Assembly (NCBI GenBank): GCA_022841505.1 | Contig: JALHRK010000008.1 | Coordinates: 1 to 46,080, forward strand | DNA from: Saprospiraceae bacterium | GTDB lineage: Bacteria > Bacteroidota > Bacteroidia > Chitinophagales > Saprospiraceae | Direction of reading: 5' to 3' | DNA: 46,080 nt | Shown here: positions 32,843-40,350 of the stretch, in pieces | Layout: the number at the start of each line of letters is the position of its first letter | Numbering within the stretch: position 1 is the first letter of the stretch | Made by a program: the position numbers and the translations under genes | Notes under the pieces: generated by a model | What the model was told of the DNA's origin: nothing | Seen by the model: the letters and a program-made list of their open reading frames with translations, nothing else | The model's database searches: none

Positions 32843-33460
32843 TCAACGCCTGCTTTCAATCTGGTTCAGGCATTCAAAAAGAAATTCAAAGCTTTCAATG
32901 TGCCGTTTGGCCTCCGCAATGCTGCTTCCCCAGGCGTAAAGGCCATGGCCGGCAAGCAGAAAACCGGGGGTTTCAGGATACGCTGCGAGCCGGCCTCTGA
33001 CTTCCAAGCTCAGCGCGGCAATATCCTGTGCATTTTCAAATACGGGTATCCAAACCTCCGCTTCGTGCGTCGTGATGCCCTGAAGCCCTTTCAACAACTC
33101 AAAACCGGTTATTTTCACAGCCTCCTCATTTCGGTGTATCCAGGAAAAAACAGTGTTTGCAACGGAATGCGTATGCAAAATTGCATTTACTTCGGGCCGC
33201 TCATAAAGCAAGGTATGCAGCAAGGTTTCAGCAGATGGCCGCAGGTGCCGGTAGGCTTCAAGGGGTTGCCCCTGCGCATCAATGACCATAAAATCCTCTA
33301 CCCTAAATGCGCCTTTGTCCACCCCGGAACGCGAAATCGTGTACGTATCCGATTCAGGAACGGGGTTCCGGAAAGAATAATTGGTACTGGTAGCCGGCGC
33401 CCAGCCTTTGGCGTGAAACCAGTGGATGACGGCTAAGAGGTCTTGCTGGAGGGAATGAGT
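32843..33460 (-). CDS. mtnB: Methylthioribulose-1-phosphate dehydratase MtnB
   Basis: About 205 aa if the GTG at 33460 is used; TTG codons at 33484 and 33508 are in frame and no ATG exists near the start. It is a class II aldolase fold with GWAPATSTNYSFR, zinc ligands in ILHTHSVANTVFSW and LAGHGLYAWG, and GITTHEAEVWIP. It dehydrates MTRu-1-P to a diketone, the substrate of MtnC. In this window mtnA and mtnK are absent, so they must lie elsewhere. It follows the TonB receptor gene after a hairpin. Confidence 0.9.
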   Translation of the reverse strand, partial: THSLQQDLLAVIHWFHAKGWAPATSTNYSFRNPVPESDTYTISRSGVDKGAFRVEDFMVIDAQGQPLEAYRHLRPSAETLLHTLLYERPEVNAILHTHSVANTVFSWIHRNEEAVKITGFELLKGLQGITTHEAEVWIPVFENAQDIAALSLEVRGRLAAYPETPGFLLAGHGLYAWGSSIAEAKRHIESFEFLFECLNQIESRR

Positions 33461-33536
33461 CACGAAAAGGATATTTTTCGTCAAATTTATTTTATTCTCG
33501 TCACTCAAATCAATTTTTTGCGTCGCGGACTGGATC

Positions 33537-33567
33537 GTGAGGGCGTCATTTGGAATGACACCCTCAC
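33537..33567 (-). terminator. 14-bp hairpin between the TonB receptor gene and mtnB
   Basis: GTGAGGGCGTCATT pairs with AATGACACCCTCAC (one C-A mismatch) around a 3-nt loop. It lies 14 bp past the receptor stop and has no T-run downstream on the minus strand. It may be a processing or mRNA-stability hairpin or a weak terminator. Confidence 0.45.
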
Positions 33568-33580
33568 TTGCCCCTGTAAA

Positions 33581-36142
33581 TTAAAAAGTATAGCGCAACG
33601 TCACCCCATAAGTCCGCGGATCGCCAAGCACGCCGGCATAATGCCCGGCATTGCCTGCACCCGGCAACAATTGCTCAAAATAATCCTGATCCAACAAGTT
33701 GCGCGCCCACAGGAATAAGGAAATTCCTTCTGCGGCTTTAAAGCCTGCCCGGGCGTTCAGTAAAGCATACCCGTCAACCACTAAATACTTTGATGGAGAA
33801 GGACTTGAAGAGAACTCAGAGCGATAATAAGTATCGAATGCGATGAAAAAATCGGAAGGTTTGCCCAAAAACTTGCCTGGCAAAGCAACCTCGCCGCCAA
33901 AAGAGAAGGCCCATTTGGAAATACCCGGCAAATCGCCACCCGACACGTCCTTAAAAGCGACCTGAACGCCGTCCACCTGCCTGCCGGTCTCTTCAAGCGG
34001 GAGCGGCGCATTGGTGAATGAAACGTATTTGCCTTCCGTGTAGGCAAGCGAGCCGTAAAGAGAGAGGTATTTTTTGAATTTCAAATTACCATCCAATTCA
34101 ACCCCGCGCACCCGCACTTTTTCTGCATTGGCGAGATAGCCGCGATTTATACCCAATTCAGGGGATTGAACCTGCGTCTGGTAGTCCTCAATATCTGTAT
34201 TGTACACAACAAGGTTCAGCGTGGAGTTTTGAGTAGGCGTTGTCTTCACGCCAATTTCAAAGTGGTTAACGGACTCCGGTTTGATCACAGCCAATTCCAG
34301 AATCGGAGCGCCGCTGGCAGCAGGCAAGCCGCCGAGGTTGAGGCCGACCGGTTTGAAACCGGTTGAATACGTCACAAAAGTATTCACGCGCCTGGCTGCT
34401 TTGAAAGCCAGCGTTAACTGTCCTGAAAAGTTGGTATCGTCAATATTCGCCTGGAAAGCCTGATTGGTGTAAACCGCATTTTTCAACGCAATGAGTGCAG
34501 GATCGGTTGTCTCCAAACCACCGTAGGTTTCCCGTTTGAAGTCTACTTCTTTGTCATCGTAGTTGAATCGAAGACCGGGCAAGAGACTTAAACGATCTGT
34601 GATCACCCAGTCAAGTTGGCCAAAAACTGCCCCGCTGAAGGTGTTGAGATTTTGTGTTGTTCTGATTCCATATCCTTCAAAAAGGCCAGGCGTCTGCCAC
34701 AGCGGGCTGGTAGAACTTTGTGAAAAACGCCATTGGGCACTGCCAGATTCTTCAATGTGAACCGGGTCTGATTTGAGGTTCTGACCAAAAGCGAAGACCC
34801 CAAAAACACCACTCAGCCGGGAAGAAAAAGTGCCGGCCCAGCGAATTTCCTGCGACCATTGACGGTGCTTTGAAGTGGCCTGCGACAATGCAAGCGCCTG
34901 GAGTCCGGTGAAATCCCGGTCGTTAGAAGGATCCCAATCCCAATAGCGCCAGGCTGAGGTAGAAGTCAGCGTGCCTGCGCCGAGGCTAAAATCCGCATTG
35001 ACCGAAACGCCGCCGAGGTCCTGACCTGAGCGCCACGGCGTGTCGTGGTCAATGAGCCGGTCAAACGGGTCGCGGCTTGGCAGCGTGTAGTTGAGGTCGG
35101 CAATGATCCGTTCAAACTGCCGGTATTCGGCGCGCAGGGTGGGCGCTACGCCCGCAATTACCTGCGCATAGCCGTCGGGGCGCTGGCGGGTTGCGTCTGC
35201 TGCAACCAGGATATTGATATTTTCTGAGGGCTTGAACAACAACTGCCCCCTAATACCGAGGTTGTTGAGGGTATTCACGTGTTTCTGCGTGGCAACATTG
35301 TAAATCAAGCCATCGCGCTGGGTACCGGAAAAGGACACCCGAGCGGCAAACTTTTTGCCTAGGGGCCCGGTAATGGAGCTTTTAGCCTGGATGTATCCAT
35401 AATTGCCATAGCTTAGCTCAAAGTCCGCGCCGGGCGTAAAACTCGGCTTGCGGGTCGTCACGTTGAAAGTGCCAGCGGTGGTGTTTTTACCAAACAGCGT
35501 TCCCTGCGGACCGCGCAATACCTCTATCTGCTCCACGTCAATGAAATCAAGCGTTGTTGCTGCAGGGCGCGCAAAATAAACGCCGTCAACATAGAATCCA
35601 ACGCCCGGGTCAATGCCGTCATTGGTCAACCCAAATGTCGTGCCCAATCCCCGGATGCTGAGTCCGGTATTGCGTGGATTGGACGAATAGAGCTGAACCG
35701 AAGGAATCAACTCCTTCAACCGGTTCACGTTGAAAGCCCCGGTCTCGGCAACGAGCGCGCCACCCAACACGGTGATCGGAATCGGAACATCCTGAACCGC
35801 TTCTTTGCGGCGTCGGGAAGTGACAATGATTTCGTCAAGGATTGTGGCATTGGCTAAGATCACTTCAACGGCAGCCTGCGGTTCCTTTGCTAAGTAGATT
35901 TTTGCTGCTTCATAACCCACGTAACTTACTTCAAGGGTTAACGGAAATTTCAACTGACCAGCCAACTCAAACGCCCCATTCTCATCGGTGATGGCAAAGA
36001 TGGCGGTGCCGGTTATGTTCACCGTTGCGCCAACGATGTTTTCACCTTGTTCGTCTTTGACCAGACCCGAAATAACGCGCTGTGCGTATGTTGCGCCTGC
36101 CCAGAGAAAAATAGATAAAGCGATAAGTATCAATCGTTTCAT
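33581..36142 (-). CDS. TonB-dependent outer-membrane receptor (CarboxypepD_reg type)
   Basis: 853 aa. A signal peptide (to about residue 20) precedes a CarboxypepD_reg-like domain (residues 22-105, GLVKDEQGENIVGATVNITG) and a plug (about 110-230, RRKEAVQDVPIPITVLGG, IDVEQIEVLRGPQGTLFGKNTTAG). A long beta-barrel ends with the aromatic LRYTF. The ligand cannot be told from sequence and there is no SusD-like partner next to it. A leader of about 320 nt with a poly-Cys ORF precedes it, and methionine-salvage genes follow, so a sulfur-containing substrate is a reasonable guess (inference). Confidence 0.93.
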   Translation of the reverse strand: MKRLILIALSIFLWAGATYAQRVISGLVKDEQGENIVGATVNITGTAIFAITDENGAFELAGQLKFPLTLEVSYVGYEAAKIYLAKEPQAAVEVILANATILDEIIVTSRRRKEAVQDVPIPITVLGGALVAETGAFNVNRLKELIPSVQLYSSNPRNTGLSIRGLGTTFGLTNDGIDPGVGFYVDGVYFARPAATTLDFIDVEQIEVLRGPQGTLFGKNTTAGTFNVTTRKPSFTPGADFELSYGNYGYIQAKSSITGPLGKKFAARVSFSGTQRDGLIYNVATQKHVNTLNNLGIRGQLLFKPSENINILVAADATRQRPDGYAQVIAGVAPTLRAEYRQFERIIADLNYTLPSRDPFDRLIDHDTPWRSGQDLGGVSVNADFSLGAGTLTSTSAWRYWDWDPSNDRDFTGLQALALSQATSKHRQWSQEIRWAGTFSSRLSGVFGVFAFGQNLKSDPVHIEESGSAQWRFSQSSTSPLWQTPGLFEGYGIRTTQNLNTFSGAVFGQLDWVITDRLSLLPGLRFNYDDKEVDFKRETYGGLETTDPALIALKNAVYTNQAFQANIDDTNFSGQLTLAFKAARRVNTFVTYSTGFKPVGLNLGGLPAASGAPILELAVIKPESVNHFEIGVKTTPTQNSTLNLVVYNTDIEDYQTQVQSPELGINRGYLANAEKVRVRGVELDGNLKFKKYLSLYGSLAYTEGKYVSFTNAPLPLEETGRQVDGVQVAFKDVSGGDLPGISKWAFSFGGEVALPGKFLGKPSDFFIAFDTYYRSEFSSSPSPSKYLVVDGYALLNARAGFKAAEGISLFLWARNLLDQDYFEQLLPGAGNAGHYAGVLGDPRTYGVTLRYTF

Positions 36143-36239
36143 GATTGAAAATTTTTAAAGTTTGCAAAAGATGTTGAGGAAGAATTAGAGCGCTCTGATA
36201 TACTGCGGCATGAGATACCCGATCAGAATAAAGCAGTTG

Positions 36240-36347
36240 TTAGCAACAACAGCAACAACAACGGGAGGTGGATGAAGCTTGGGAGGAATGGCTGGCAAAA
36301 GATGCTTTAAACAGCACAGGACGCCTGAAATTCAAGTGCTTTTTCAT
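36240..36347 (-). CDS. Poly-cysteine leader peptide upstream of the TonB receptor (35 aa)
   Basis: A short ORF begins with ATG at 36347 (MKKHLNFRRPVLFKAS), passes through a Ser-rich stretch (HSSQASSTSR) and ends in six consecutive Cys codons (TGT, TGT, TGC, TGT, TGT, TGC) directly followed by TAA. It lies 97 bp upstream of the receptor ATG, and its first codon would be about 110 nt after the predicted transcription start. Poly-Cys leader ORFs that sense cysteine availability by ribosome stalling are, from memory, known in mycobacteria. Here it would regulate the sulfur block (inference). Coding status is not proven, but the run of Cys codons ending exactly at the stop is hard to explain otherwise. 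Confidence 0.7.
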   Translation of the reverse strand: MKKHLNFRRPVLFKASFASHSSQASSTSRCCCCCC

Positions 36348-36405
36348 AAGAAATTGGTTTACTTAAACAAAATATATAAAAAAAGCTCGTTATAAATTTG
36401 AGAAT

Positions 36406-36440
36406 CACACCAATGGAGGTAATCGTGGATACCAGGTGTG
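36406..36440 (-). promoter_or_regulatory. Stem-loop in the receptor leader, upstream of the poly-Cys ORF
   Basis: On the minus strand CACACC-T-GGTA, an 8-nt loop, then TACC and, after TCCATT, GGTGTG. Two nested short stems suggest RNA structure early in the leader. Confidence 0.4.
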
Positions 36441-36464
36441 TGGTGGTACTGTGGTTAGGTCTCA

Positions 36465-36472
36465 CAAAGATA
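36465..36472 (-). promoter_or_regulatory. -7 element TATCTTTG for the leader and TonB receptor
   Basis: The sequence on the minus strand matches TAnnTTTG exactly. The next coding start for the receptor is at 36142, so the leader would be about 320 nt. No clear -33 was found. Confidence 0.5.
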
Positions 36473-36517
36473 AGGGCTTTTTTTTAAAATTATACATATT
36501 CTACCAAAAAAGTATAA

Positions 36518-37843
36518 TTAGTGTCTGTTATAATGAAGGATTACAGGATTAAATGAAACCATCAAGTAACTCCATACCGGAGTGTTATTGGCGTCTTCAA
36601 TTTTTTTGAGCAGTTCCATGCTTTTTTCAGCAATCAGGTAAGAAAATCCGAAGTTGATGTTCACATTTTTTACCGGCTTGTAATTCAAACTCAAATCGTT
36701 TTCGAAGCCGAGGTATCGCGCAGCTTTTTCATTATTGTCATTCCTGAGCGGATACTGTGTATAAAACAGGTGGCTGTCGGCCCGGAAAGACATTTTTTTG
36801 CCTGCTTTGTAAAGCACAAAAAGGTAAGGGTTAACTAAGCCGCTGTTGTTGACGTCGGCAGGGAATCGGGTAAAAAAATTCATATTCCCCATAAACTTCC
36901 AAGCTACCCCATACAATATTCCAAATGAACGCGATATATGGTCATCAGGCGCAGCTTCTCCGCTCATAATTTCTGCGCCAAGCCGAAGCGTTGTTTTATT
37001 GAAGGTTGCGCTGATTTCCGGTTGAATATAATAAGCCTTGATTTTTTTTAAACCCGAGTTTTTACCGTATTGATAATACGCATTTAAAGTCCAATAAAAA
37101 TTGCTGTCTCTGTATTCCAATCTGGCGCCGTTGTTTATGCCAAAATAAGGTTGTCCGGAATTGTTGTTATTTTCAAACACATCCGCAAAATTGATTGTGG
37201 TAAGCGTATAATGCTCATTTATTTTGTATTTTAAATGATGCACCAACAGCAATTGATAGCGATGCGACGCAACGGGCGAATAAGCGGCTTCGTATTGGTT
37301 GGGATATTTTCGGGTTGCTGCAATCGTAAAATCTGTTGCTAATTTTTCCTGATTGTAAAACAGCCGAATCCCTTCATGAGAACGGCCTTGCTGCGACCAC
37401 GGCGCGTCGGAAAAAATCCTTCCATTATCTAAAGACAGCCCTTGCCTGCCAATTTTTACAGACAGATTTTTGGCGATTTGTGCTTCCAGATACAATTCAT
37501 AAGCGTTGATGCTTCCTATGGAGGATAGATTCCCTGACTTTCCCCACAAATGTATTTCCTGCAACGACGCATGGAGTTTTATGGCTTTTCGGCGATAGGT
37601 AATGCCAAGCCGATTTCGCTGGCTTACAAAAAAATCCGGAGCAAAGTCATCCGTCGGCAACTGTATATAATCTTTTCGGTATTCGGCTCTTGGTCTTATT
37701 TCAAAATCTATGACTAAGGATTCCTTTAGGGTGTCCTGATTTTGTGCAAACACCTGATTGCTGACCACACTGTTCAACAGGGCGAGTAGCGGTATAATTC
37801 GCCATGAAGTTTGAAACATGAATCTGAAGGAAAGGGATTTCAT
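36518..37843 (-). CDS. Alginate-export-like outer-membrane porin
   Basis: 441 aa from the ATG at 37843; the in-frame codon at 37870 is TTG. An N-terminal signal segment (WRIIPLLALLNSVVSNQVFA, cut before QNQDT) is followed by alternating beta-strand sequence resembling the alginate-export family (EIRPRAEYRKDYIQ, FFVSQRNRLGITY, INAYELYLEAQI, VKIGRQGLSLDNGRIF). It would form a channel for anions or acidic sugars. It follows the YeiH-type gene by 31 bp, so an anion, possibly a sulfur oxyanion, is plausible (inference). Its last codons and stop (AACAGACACTAATTA) match the terminal repeat of a MITE-like element at 44167-44320. Confidence 0.8.
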   Translation of the reverse strand: MKSLSFRFMFQTSWRIIPLLALLNSVVSNQVFAQNQDTLKESLVIDFEIRPRAEYRKDYIQLPTDDFAPDFFVSQRNRLGITYRRKAIKLHASLQEIHLWGKSGNLSSIGSINAYELYLEAQIAKNLSVKIGRQGLSLDNGRIFSDAPWSQQGRSHEGIRLFYNQEKLATDFTIAATRKYPNQYEAAYSPVASHRYQLLLVHHLKYKINEHYTLTTINFADVFENNNNSGQPYFGINNGARLEYRDSNFYWTLNAYYQYGKNSGLKKIKAYYIQPEISATFNKTTLRLGAEIMSGEAAPDDHISRSFGILYGVAWKFMGNMNFFTRFPADVNNSGLVNPYLFVLYKAGKKMSFRADSHLFYTQYPLRNDNNEKAARYLGFENDLSLNYKPVKNVNINFGFSYLIAEKSMELLKKIEDANNTPVWSYLMVSFNPVILHYNRH

Positions 37844-37874
37844 AAATGCAAGACAACCAATAGCTTTCAAAATA

Positions 37875-39233
37875 TTATTTTATATCCGGCACAGCCAGCA
37901 ATATCCCGCCAAACAACAAATAAGACCAAAGCAAGGTCCACGCAATATTAAACAACTGCGCACCGGTAAAAACCAGCGCCGGGCGCCCACCCTGCGTTTT
38001 CAGCAAATCAGAAAACCGCGCTTCCAGTCCAATCGCCACAAAAGCCAATGCAAACCAAAGGGTTCGCAGGCTGTTCAAAAATCCCGAGGCTTGTTTGACC
38101 ACATCAGTGGGAATCAGAAAAGAAAAAATCAGGGAGACCAGGATGAATCCCAATACGAACTTGGGAAATCGCTCCCAGATGAGTTTCAGGTTTGGCTTTT
38201 CCGTATTGCCACCCGCTTCCGGATTTTTCCGGAATATCCACCACGTAGCGATGAAAAACGCAGCAAATCCGAGCAGTACATTTTGCGAAAGCTTAACAAT
38301 GGCGCCCACTTTGGAAGCCGCCGGCCCTACCTGTTCTGTCGCAGCCACCACCGTAGCCGTCGTGTCCAGGGTGCCACCCAGCCATGCTCCACCCACGATT
38401 TCAGGAATGCCAAATGCCTGAATGGCCCAGGGTTGAAGGATCATCATGGGAATCGCCAACAACAGGACTAAGGTCGTCACATAAGACAGTTTTTTCTTAT
38501 CCCCCTGAATGGCGCCGCTGGCCACTATGGCCGCTGATACGCCACATATAGAGACCGCCGAGGCCAGAATTACCCCGAACTCGTCATCCACTTTCAGGCG
38601 TCGGGAGAGCCACAAAGAAAAAAACCAGACGACGCTGACCACCGCAAGGGCTTGCAAAATACCGGGGAAACCTGCCTGAACAATGTTCGGAAACAAAATG
38701 CTCGTGCCCAGAATAATCAAACCCGTTTTGATAAAAAACTCTGACCGGGCAGCAGTTTTCAGCCATTCCGGTAGTTTAAACAGGTTGTTGAGCAATAGCC
38801 CGAAAAGCAGTGCAAACACCACGTATTCAAGTCCGTACGCTTCTACGCCGCTATTACCGGCTGCAATGAGCGAAAGGATGGCCAGCAAAAAAACAAGGGC
38901 AAAACCGGCAAGGTATTTCAACAGGTTACCACCCGATAATTTTATGGCCACAGCAGATAATATAGCAAACAACAGTCCGCATAAAGCTATCATGGTAAGA
39001 TTACCCGAATTCAGGACTTTAGAAAACAGCGTATTGGTGTCGATCCATGCATAAACCGGCGAGACCGGTTTGTCGCCCTGAAGTACCCAAACCCACAACA
39101 AAACACCGGCAATCAGTATTCCGCCAATGACGTTCGCCCATGCATCTTCCGATAATCGTGCCCAAAACCCGGATTGAGAGGTACTGTCAATAGATACCGC
39201 TTCGGATGGTCCGGCGTTTTTTCTCTTTGCCAT
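37875..39233 (-). CDS. YeiH-family membrane transporter (putative sulfate exporter)
   Basis: 452 aa from the ATG at 39233. About ten or eleven hydrophobic segments are present, with signature stretches GLIILGTSILFPNIVQAG, VSICGVSAAIVASGAI and WLGGTLDTTATVVAATEQ. The family is annotated as a putative sulfate exporter, and members are often regulated with cysteine or sulfur genes. It lies 50 bp after the Rrf2-type gene and 31 bp before the porin gene, so the three likely form one operon. Direction and substrate are unproven. Confidence 0.88.
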   Translation of the reverse strand: MAKRKNAGPSEAVSIDSTSQSGFWARLSEDAWANVIGGILIAGVLLWVWVLQGDKPVSPVYAWIDTNTLFSKVLNSGNLTMIALCGLLFAILSAVAIKLSGGNLLKYLAGFALVFLLAILSLIAAGNSGVEAYGLEYVVFALLFGLLLNNLFKLPEWLKTAARSEFFIKTGLIILGTSILFPNIVQAGFPGILQALAVVSVVWFFSLWLSRRLKVDDEFGVILASAVSICGVSAAIVASGAIQGDKKKLSYVTTLVLLLAIPMMILQPWAIQAFGIPEIVGGAWLGGTLDTTATVVAATEQVGPAASKVGAIVKLSQNVLLGFAAFFIATWWIFRKNPEAGGNTEKPNLKLIWERFPKFVLGFILVSLIFSFLIPTDVVKQASGFLNSLRTLWFALAFVAIGLEARFSDLLKTQGGRPALVFTGAQLFNIAWTLLWSYLLFGGILLAVPDIK

Positions 39234-39283
39234 AATTGTTGATGTTGAAAAAGTAGAAAAAGGCCACAATGGAACCTTGAAAT

Positions 39284-39688
39284 TTATATCAAATCAGCAA
39301 CCGTTGTGCGCTCCAGAACATCCAACATTTGATCCCTGACTTCCAACAACGCACTTCGTATTTTACAGGCTGCTTCATCCGGGCAATCTTCACAACGCTC
39401 GTAGAAATTTTTTGAAACACAGGGGATCAGTGCGATAGGGCCATCTATGAGGCGGTAAACTTCGGCCAGCGATACCTCATCCGGCTTTTTCATCAAATAA
39501 TACCCGCCTGTGTTGCCCTGCCGGCTGTTCAGGATATGCCCTTTTTTTAATTCCAAAAGGATCTGTTCTAAAAATTTTTTCGGAATGCCTGCCTTTTCAG
39601 CAATTTCGCGGGTGATTACCTGCCCTCCCTCCTTTTTCGCGATGTAGATCAGTGCCTTCAACGCGTATTTCATTTTCTTCGAAATCAT
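39284..39688 (-). CDS. Rrf2-family transcriptional regulator
   Basis: 134 aa from the ATG at 39688 (MISKKMKYALKALIYIAKKEGG). It has the winged HTH (TREIAEKAGIPKKFLEQILLELKKG) and wing (SRQGNTGGYYLMKKPDEVSL). Cysteines C90, C99, C102 and C108 (LIPCVSKNFYERCEDCPDEAACK) resemble the cluster-binding set of IscR-like members. Family regulators respond to Fe-S status, nitric oxide or cysteine (CymR). As first gene before the YeiH-type transporter, it is likely the local sulfur or redox regulator (inference). Confidence 0.9.
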   Translation of the reverse strand: MISKKMKYALKALIYIAKKEGGQVITREIAEKAGIPKKFLEQILLELKKGHILNSRQGNTGGYYLMKKPDEVSLAEVYRLIDGPIALIPCVSKNFYERCEDCPDEAACKIRSALLEVRDQMLDVLERTTVADLI

Positions 39689-39746
39689 TGCTTCTGTCCG
39701 GCGTTTTTGCATCCTGCCAGAACGGTAAAAGTAGTTACTTTTTGAT

Positions 39747-39790
39747 AAAAAATCGAAAGCCCTCCGATTTGACACCGAAGGGCTTTCGAT
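39747..39790 (-). terminator. Terminator of the thioesterase gene
   Basis: The stem ATCGAAAGCCCT (39752-39763) pairs with AGGGCTTTCGAT (39779-39790). On the minus strand it is followed by TTTTTTATC. It separates the thioesterase from the Rrf2 operon. Confidence 0.8.
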
Positions 39791-39808
39791 TGTGCATAGG
39801 CGCTTATT

Positions 39809-40246
39809 TCACCCCTCCACAAAATCTTCCGTTCTCGGAAAAGCATGAAATGCATCAACCGCCTCCCGGGGAATCTTTGAAGCGAGTTTCCGCAGTTTGG
39901 TATCCAGCCACGCGCCATCAATGGTGATCACGGCATGAAGCTTGCCTTCGGGAGAAAGAAACTGATGCCGGATGGTCCACCGGGAAGCATCCGGTTTCAA
40001 TTTCGCCATTTTTGCGTCTATGATAATTGAGTCGGCAAACCGGATTTCTTTTCGGAAGACGCATTCCTCCCGAAAAAGGATTGGGCCGAAGCCTTGCTCC
40101 TGCATCAGTTTGGTGCTCAGCCCCAGTTGATCCAAAACCTCCACACGCAATTGCGCACCAAAATCGTAATAAGCGCTGTGGCGCATGTGAAAATTAGGAT
40201 CGAGGTCCGCCCACCGGATAGAAATTGCTTTGCTGAATTGGATCAT
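39809..40246 (-). CDS. Acyl-CoA thioesterase (hotdog fold, 4HBT type)
   Basis: 145 aa. The active-site pattern is seen in SIRWADLDPNFHMRHSAYYDF, where the Asp after the Leu corresponds to the catalytic acid of 4-hydroxybenzoyl-CoA-type thioesterases. FREECVFRKEIRFAD and RWTIRHQFLSPEGKLHAVITIDGAWLD are the following strands. It hydrolyses acyl-CoA thioesters; the chain length is unknown. It is 104 bp from the DEAD-box gene and ends at its own terminator. Confidence 0.87.
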   Translation of the reverse strand: MIQFSKAISIRWADLDPNFHMRHSAYYDFGAQLRVEVLDQLGLSTKLMQEQGFGPILFREECVFRKEIRFADSIIIDAKMAKLKPDASRWTIRHQFLSPEGKLHAVITIDGAWLDTKLRKLASKIPREAVDAFHAFPRTEDFVEG

Positions 40247-40350
40247 AGCGCCAGTAGTATCTTACCCTTCCAAAATTACGGCCTTGCCTCCCCCGCCATG
40301 CGGGACAAGCTTTGCCCATTTGCCTCTTGCCAATTTGCCCCTTACGCACA

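Noticed and set aside
36143-36517. Riboswitch of the SAM or cobalamin type in the leader before the TonB receptor
   Set aside because: I found no SAM-I core or B12-box-like sequence; the poly-Cys ORF explains the long leader better.
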